DNA from: an uncultured Polaromonas sp.
Lineage (GTDB): Bacteria; Pseudomonadota; Gammaproteobacteria; Burkholderiales; Burkholderiaceae
Length of the DNA stretch: 8,143 bases
Direction of reading: 5' to 3'
Assembly: GCA_946479075.1 (NCBI GenBank)
Contig: CAMLDT010000158.1
Location: 1 to 8,143, forward strand
Under the pieces are notes generated by a model. It was given only the letters and a program-made list of their open reading frames with translations, made no database searches and was not told the origin of the DNA. Positions 5,239-8,143 of this stretch are shown here, piece after piece (within the stretch, counting starts at the first letter, position 1; each line of letters opens with the position of its first letter). Position numbers and translations under genes: made by a program.

Positions 5239-6117
5239 TCAGCGAACCTGGAGGTTCTTGAGGTAACGGCGAAAGTGCTCGCCAACTTCAGGGTGCTGCA
5301 AGGCCAGCTCTACCGTGGCCTCCAGAAAACCTTCCTTGCTGCCGCAGTCGTAACGCCGGCCCTCGTACTGGTAGGCGTGCACGCCTTCCTCGGCCATCAG
5401 CCCTGCAATCCCGTCGGTTAACTGGATTTCGCCGCCCACGCCCTGGGGCTGGTTGCGGATGTGCCGGAAAACAGCGGGTGTCAGGATATAACGGCCGGCC
5501 ACCCCCATGCGGGAGGGCGCCACTTCAGGCGCCGGCTTTTCCACCATGGTGGAAACCTTGATCAGTTTGTCACTGATGGCTTCGCCCGCGACGATGCCGT
5601 AGCGGCGGGTGTGTTCGGCGGGGACTTCCTGGACCGCCAGCACGGACTGCTGCAACTGCGCGAACTGGGCGGCCATCTGGGCCAGCACGGGCGGTGAGCC
5701 CACCATCAGGTCATCAGCCAGCAGCACGGCAAAAGCCTCGTTGCCGACCAGGTGTTCGGCGCACAGCACCGCATGCCCGAGGCCCAGGGAGCGGGGCTGG
5801 CGGACATAGGAAAAATCCATGTCGCCCGGGTTCATGGAGCGCACCAGTTCCAGCAATTTTTCCTTGCCGGCGGCCTCCAGCTCGGTTTCGAGTTCGTAGG
5901 CCGTGTCGAAATGGTCTTCAATGGCGCGTTTATTGCGTCCGGTGACAAAAATCATGTGACGGATGCCTGCTGCATAGGCTTCCTCGACGGCGTACTGGAT
6001 CAGTGGTTTGTCAACCACCGGCAGCATCTCCTTGGGCTGGGCCTTGGTGGCCGGCAGAAACCGTGTCCCCAAGCCTGCCACCGGGAATACGGCCTTTTTT
6101 AGTGTGACTTTTTGCAT
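5239..6117 (-). CDS. galU: UTP--glucose-1-phosphate uridylyltransferase
   Basis: A 292-residue nucleotidyltransferase making UDP-glucose from UTP and glucose-1-phosphate in the cytoplasm, the precursor for LPS core, exopolysaccharide and galactose metabolism. Motifs in order: the nucleotide-binding loop [12 protein letters not shown] (residues 14-25), [15 protein letters not shown] (28-42), [10 protein letters not shown] (111-120), the metal-site LLADD (132-136), VEKP (192-195), GEIQLTD (229-235) and YDCGSKEGF (256-264). Length and motif set are complete. ATG 6115-6117 fits the usual [14 protein letters not shown] start, although only an AAAAG with no clear Shine-Dalgarno precedes it. It is divergent from the dehydrogenase-like gene across 125 bases and convergent with tusA. 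Confidence 0.97.
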   Translation of the reverse strand: MQKVTLKKAVFPVAGLGTRFLPATKAQPKEMLPVVDKPLIQYAVEEAYAAGIRHMIFVTGRNKRAIEDHFDTAYELETELEAAGKEKLLELVRSMNPGDMDFSYVRQPRSLGLGHAVLCAEHLVGNEAFAVLLADDLMVGSPPVLAQMAAQFAQLQQSVLAVQEVPAEHTRRYGIVAGEAISDKLIKVSTMVEKPAPEVAPSRMGVAGRYILTPAVFRHIRNQPQGVGGEIQLTDGIAGLMAEEGVHAYQYEGRRYDCGSKEGFLEATVELALQHPEVGEHFRRYLKNLQVR

Positions 6118-6242
6118 CGACTTTTAAAAGGTAAAGGGCTAAAGTGTTGCGTAGTTAACACAGCGGTGGGGTCGGACAAATGCCCGATTTGGGGTGGGAA
6201 ACCACACAAGGGTGAGCTGCAAAAGAAAAAAAGGATACCTCG
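6118..6242. promoter_or_regulatory. Divergent intergenic region galU / dehydrogenase-like gene
   Basis: Promoters of both genes are expected here. Visible structure: a perfect palindrome CTTTTAAAAG (6121-6130) next to the galU start; GTGTT/AACAC arms (6144-6148 and 6157-6161), possibly an operator; a small GTGG-GAAA-CCAC hairpin (6194-6205); and a purine-rich AAAAGAAAAAAAGGA (6221-6235) that provides the ribosome binding site for GTG 6243. No hexamer pair matched sigma-70 consensus well in either direction. Confidence 0.45.
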
Positions 6243-7259
6243 GTGGACATCTTACTTCTCGATGCATTGGTACCAGAGGCGATGGCCTGGCTGGAGTCAC
6301 GCCACAGCGTGGAATACCGCCCCGAACTTGCGGACGATCTGGTCGCGCTGCGCAACCTGGCTTACAAGACCCGCGGCATTGTTTTCCCGCGCCAGACGGT
6401 CGTCACCCGGGAATTTCTCGATTTTGTGCCCAAGCTCAAGGCCGTGGGGCGTCTGCACGTGGGCACCGACAACACCGACCTCGAAGCCTGCAAGGAACGC
6501 GGGATCAAGGTGATTCATGCCAGCAGCGCCAATGTGCGTTCGAACGCCGAATACCTGCTCAGCAGCCTGCTGCTGCTCTACCGGCGCGGCGTGGTGTCAG
6601 CCCTGATGGGCCGGCGCCACCCCACGGCACAGATGGGCCGCGAGTTGCACGGCAGCACCGTCGGCATCCTTGGCCTGGCGCCCACCGCCCACACGCTGGC
6701 GGGCATGTTGACCAGCCTGGGTGTGCGGCTGATCGGTTACGACCCGGCCGTCCACCACACCGCGCCGATCTGGGAGCGCCTGCGCATCCAGCCCGTCACC
6801 CTGACCGAACTGGTCAGCCAGTCGGACGCCGTGTCGGTGCAAATGCTGTATGCCACGCGCTTTCGGGGCTTCGTCAACGAGAAGCTGCTGGCGGCCTGCA
6901 AACGCAGCCAGTTGTGGGTGGGCATCAGCCGCAGCGCATTGTTTGACGAGCATGCCCTCGCGGCGGCGCTGTGTGATGGCCGCATCGAAGCCTGCATCCT
7001 GGACGGCGCCGAAGCCAACTTCACCGGTGAAAACTCGCCCGTCAATGGCCTGAAAAACCTGTTCATCACGCCCCGGCTGGGCTCGCATACACGCGAGGCG
7101 CGCCTGCGCTCCAGCTGGTACGTGGCTCACCGCATGCATGAAGCCATTGCGGCGGGACAGCGCGGTGTGGACTACACCCCCAGCGCGCCCATGGACATGG
7201 AACTGCCCGGCGCGGTGTCGCCTTCGCAATGGGGTGAGCAGGAATACTCGATCAGGTGA
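6243..7259 (+). CDS. D-isomer specific 2-hydroxyacid dehydrogenase-like protein with altered active-site residues
   Basis: A 338-residue protein of the SerA/2-hydroxyacid dehydrogenase fold. Residues 1-100 form the flanking domain (LKAVGRLHVGTDNTDLEACKERGI at about 65-88 matches the family's hxxxGxGxDNID-type segment). The Rossmann part starts at LHGSTVGILGLAPTA (135-149): the usual GxGxxG reads G144-L-A-P-T-A149, two glycines replaced. D167 (GYDP) retains the Asp that favours NAD. The catalytic Arg is present (R230 in GISRS), as is the DxxE Glu (E257 in DGAE), but the ITPHxG His is Arg278 (ITPRLGSHT). The GTG start follows AAGGA (6231-6235) at a seven-base gap and gives MDILLLDALV, a typical beginning. 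Classical dehydrogenase activity is doubtful; a pseudoenzyme or different reaction is possible. A short C-terminal tail (about 312-338) lies outside the fold. Substrate unknown. Confidence 0.88.
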   Translation: MDILLLDALVPEAMAWLESRHSVEYRPELADDLVALRNLAYKTRGIVFPRQTVVTREFLDFVPKLKAVGRLHVGTDNTDLEACKERGIKVIHASSANVRSNAEYLLSSLLLLYRRGVVSALMGRRHPTAQMGRELHGSTVGILGLAPTAHTLAGMLTSLGVRLIGYDPAVHHTAPIWERLRIQPVTLTELVSQSDAVSVQMLYATRFRGFVNEKLLAACKRSQLWVGISRSALFDEHALAAALCDGRIEACILDGAEANFTGENSPVNGLKNLFITPRLGSHTREARLRSSWYVAHRMHEAIAAGQRGVDYTPSAPMDMELPGAVSPSQWGEQEYSIR

Positions 7260-7265
7260 AATAGA

Positions 7266-7309
7266 GCCCCGCGCTCGTCACTTCGTGTACGCGCTGCCCC
7301 CGCGGCTCC
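7266..7309. repeat. GC-rich intergenic repeat, copy B, between the dehydrogenase-like gene and valS
   Basis: GCCCCGCGCTCGTCACTTCG begins this segment and CGCTGCCCCCGCGG follows; in order and spacing they match copy A at 1377-1423 (GCTCG-CACT-CG-G, then CGCTGCC-CCCGC). It fills half of the 88-base gap between two convergent genes. A CCCTAGGG palindrome (7336-7343) lies near the valS stop. No U-tract terminator is evident. Function unknown. Confidence 0.55.
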
Positions 7310-7347
7310 TGCTTGATCGAAGATTCCTGCGCTCGCCCTAGGGAGGA

Positions 7348-8143
7348 TCAATTCAACCGTACGAGCTGAGCGCGGATTTTTTCCAGCGTTGCGGTGTAGT
7401 CGGTCAGCCGCTTGCGCTCCTGCTCCAGCACCGCCGGCGGCACCTTGGCCACAAAAGCCTCATTGGCCAGCTTGGCCTGCACCTTGACGAGTTCGCCTTC
7501 CAGCCGCGTGGCTTCCTTGCCCAGCCGGGCTTTTTCAGCGGCCACGTCCACCTCCATGTGCAGGCAGACCTTCGCGTCGCCGACGACGGCGACAGGCGCG
7601 GCTTCAGCGGCTTTGGCCCAGTCGGCTTCGTTGTCGAAGACCTTGACTTCGCTGAGCTTGGCCAGTGCCTTGATGACAGGCGCCGACTGCGTCATGAAGG
7701 CCTGGTCGCCAACCACCAACAGCGGCAGCCGGGTGGCTGGTGACACCTTCATCTCACCGCGCAGGTTGCGGCAGGCATCGACCAGCGTCTTGAGTTTGGC
7801 CACATGCGCCTCGGCCTGTTCGTCGATCTTCGCGGGCTGGCTTTGCGGGTAGGCGGCCTGGCCGATGTACGCGACTTTTTTCAGGCCGGCCACCGGGGCC
7901 ACGATTTGCCAGAGTTCTTCGGTGATGAAGGGCAGCACGGGGTGCGCCAGCCGCAGGATGGCTTCCAGCGTGCGGATCAGGGTGCGGCGCGTGGCGCGTT
8001 GCTGGGCCGGGGTGCCGGTCTGGATCTGCACCTTGGCAATTTCCAGGTACCAGTCGCAGAACTCGTCCCAGACGAACTGGTAAATGCTGCCGGCCACGTT
8101 GTCGAGGCGGTAGTCGGCAAATCCTTTGGCGACATCGGCCTCG
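7348..8143 (-). CDS. valS: Valyl-tRNA synthetase, C-terminal third (5' end beyond window)
   Basis: The frame enters from the right edge and gives 264 codons to TGA at 7348-7350. The visible part begins in the anticodon-binding helical domain ([20 protein letters not shown], then [12 protein letters not shown]), continues with [17 protein letters not shown], the class Ia hallmark in the same domain, and the [17 protein letters not shown] segment. It ends in the ValS-specific C-terminal coiled coil (roughly the last 70 residues: [40 protein letters not shown]), which contacts the tRNA elbow. Catalytic HIGH and KMSKS motifs lie outside the window. The enzyme charges tRNA-Val in the cytoplasm. 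It converges with the dehydrogenase-like gene. Confidence 0.97.
   Translation of the reverse strand, partial: EADVAKGFADYRLDNVAGSIYQFVWDEFCDWYLEIAKVQIQTGTPAQQRATRRTLIRTLEAILRLAHPVLPFITEELWQIVAPVAGLKKVAYIGQAAYPQSQPAKIDEQAEAHVAKLKTLVDACRNLRGEMKVSPATRLPLLVVGDQAFMTQSAPVIKALAKLSEVKVFDNEADWAKAAEAAPVAVVGDAKVCLHMEVDVAAEKARLGKEATRLEGELVKVQAKLANEAFVAKVPPAVLEQERKRLTDYTATLEKIRAQLVRLN

Noticed and set aside
5461..6102. Plus-strand frames opposite galU
   Set aside because: Antisense shadows of galU; no motifs or ribosome binding sites.
1..8143. CRISPR array, tRNA/rRNA genes, insertion sequences, phage or defence genes
   Set aside because: No regularly spaced direct repeats, no cloverleaf-like segments and no transposase, integrase or nuclease-like proteins were seen; all sizeable coding regions are housekeeping or stress-type genes.

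Overview
The window looks like a chromosomal housekeeping segment from a beta-proteobacterium of the order Burkholderiales, most likely family Comamonadaceae (Polaromonas, Rhodoferax or Acidovorax relatives). This rests on high GC with G/C-ending codons, the protein sequences themselves, a pyrR-pyrB-pyrC' cluster, and intergenic repeats that resemble ones I remember from Comamonadaceae genomes. The assignment is inference; no 16S or other marker is present.

Layout. Positions 1-3548, all on the plus strand, hold a pyrimidine cluster: the 3' part of pyrR, a possible 13-codon mini-ORF, pyrB (aspartate carbamoyltransferase), a pyrC homologue that has lost nearly all metal ligands of dihydroorotase (PyrC'), and a PlsC-type acyltransferase 5 bases downstream. 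A 256-base gap with reiterated short motifs leads to a CsbD-family stress protein gene (3805-4026), then a gene for a secreted Lys/Ala/Asp-rich protein with three evenly built Cys-x10-Cys modules (4120-4692). This pair looks like a small stress or envelope unit. After a strong hairpin and a dispersed-repeat-like segment comes tusA (4973-5200), which faces galU (minus, 5239-6117). Divergent from galU is a GTG-started D-2-hydroxyacid-dehydrogenase-like gene (6243-7259) with a degraded nucleotide-binding loop and an Arg where the catalytic His normally sits. The right end is the C-terminal third of valS (minus, 7348-8143).

How the genes work together. PyrB and PyrC' probably form the Pseudomonas-type ATCase holoenzyme, with PyrC' as a structural subunit; an active dihydroorotase should be encoded elsewhere. 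PyrR is a PRPP-binding uracil phosphoribosyltransferase and regulator family member. PlsC (phosphatidic acid synthesis), GalU (UDP-glucose), TusA (sulfur relay) and ValS (tRNA charging) are core functions placed side by side rather than one pathway.

No mobile element, CRISPR array, tRNA or rRNA was seen, and I found no clear new multi-gene system. The items most worth a second look are the dehydrogenase-like protein with altered active-site residues, the Cys-repeat secreted protein next to csbD, and the repeats in the pyrB-pyrC' and dehydrogenase-valS gaps.
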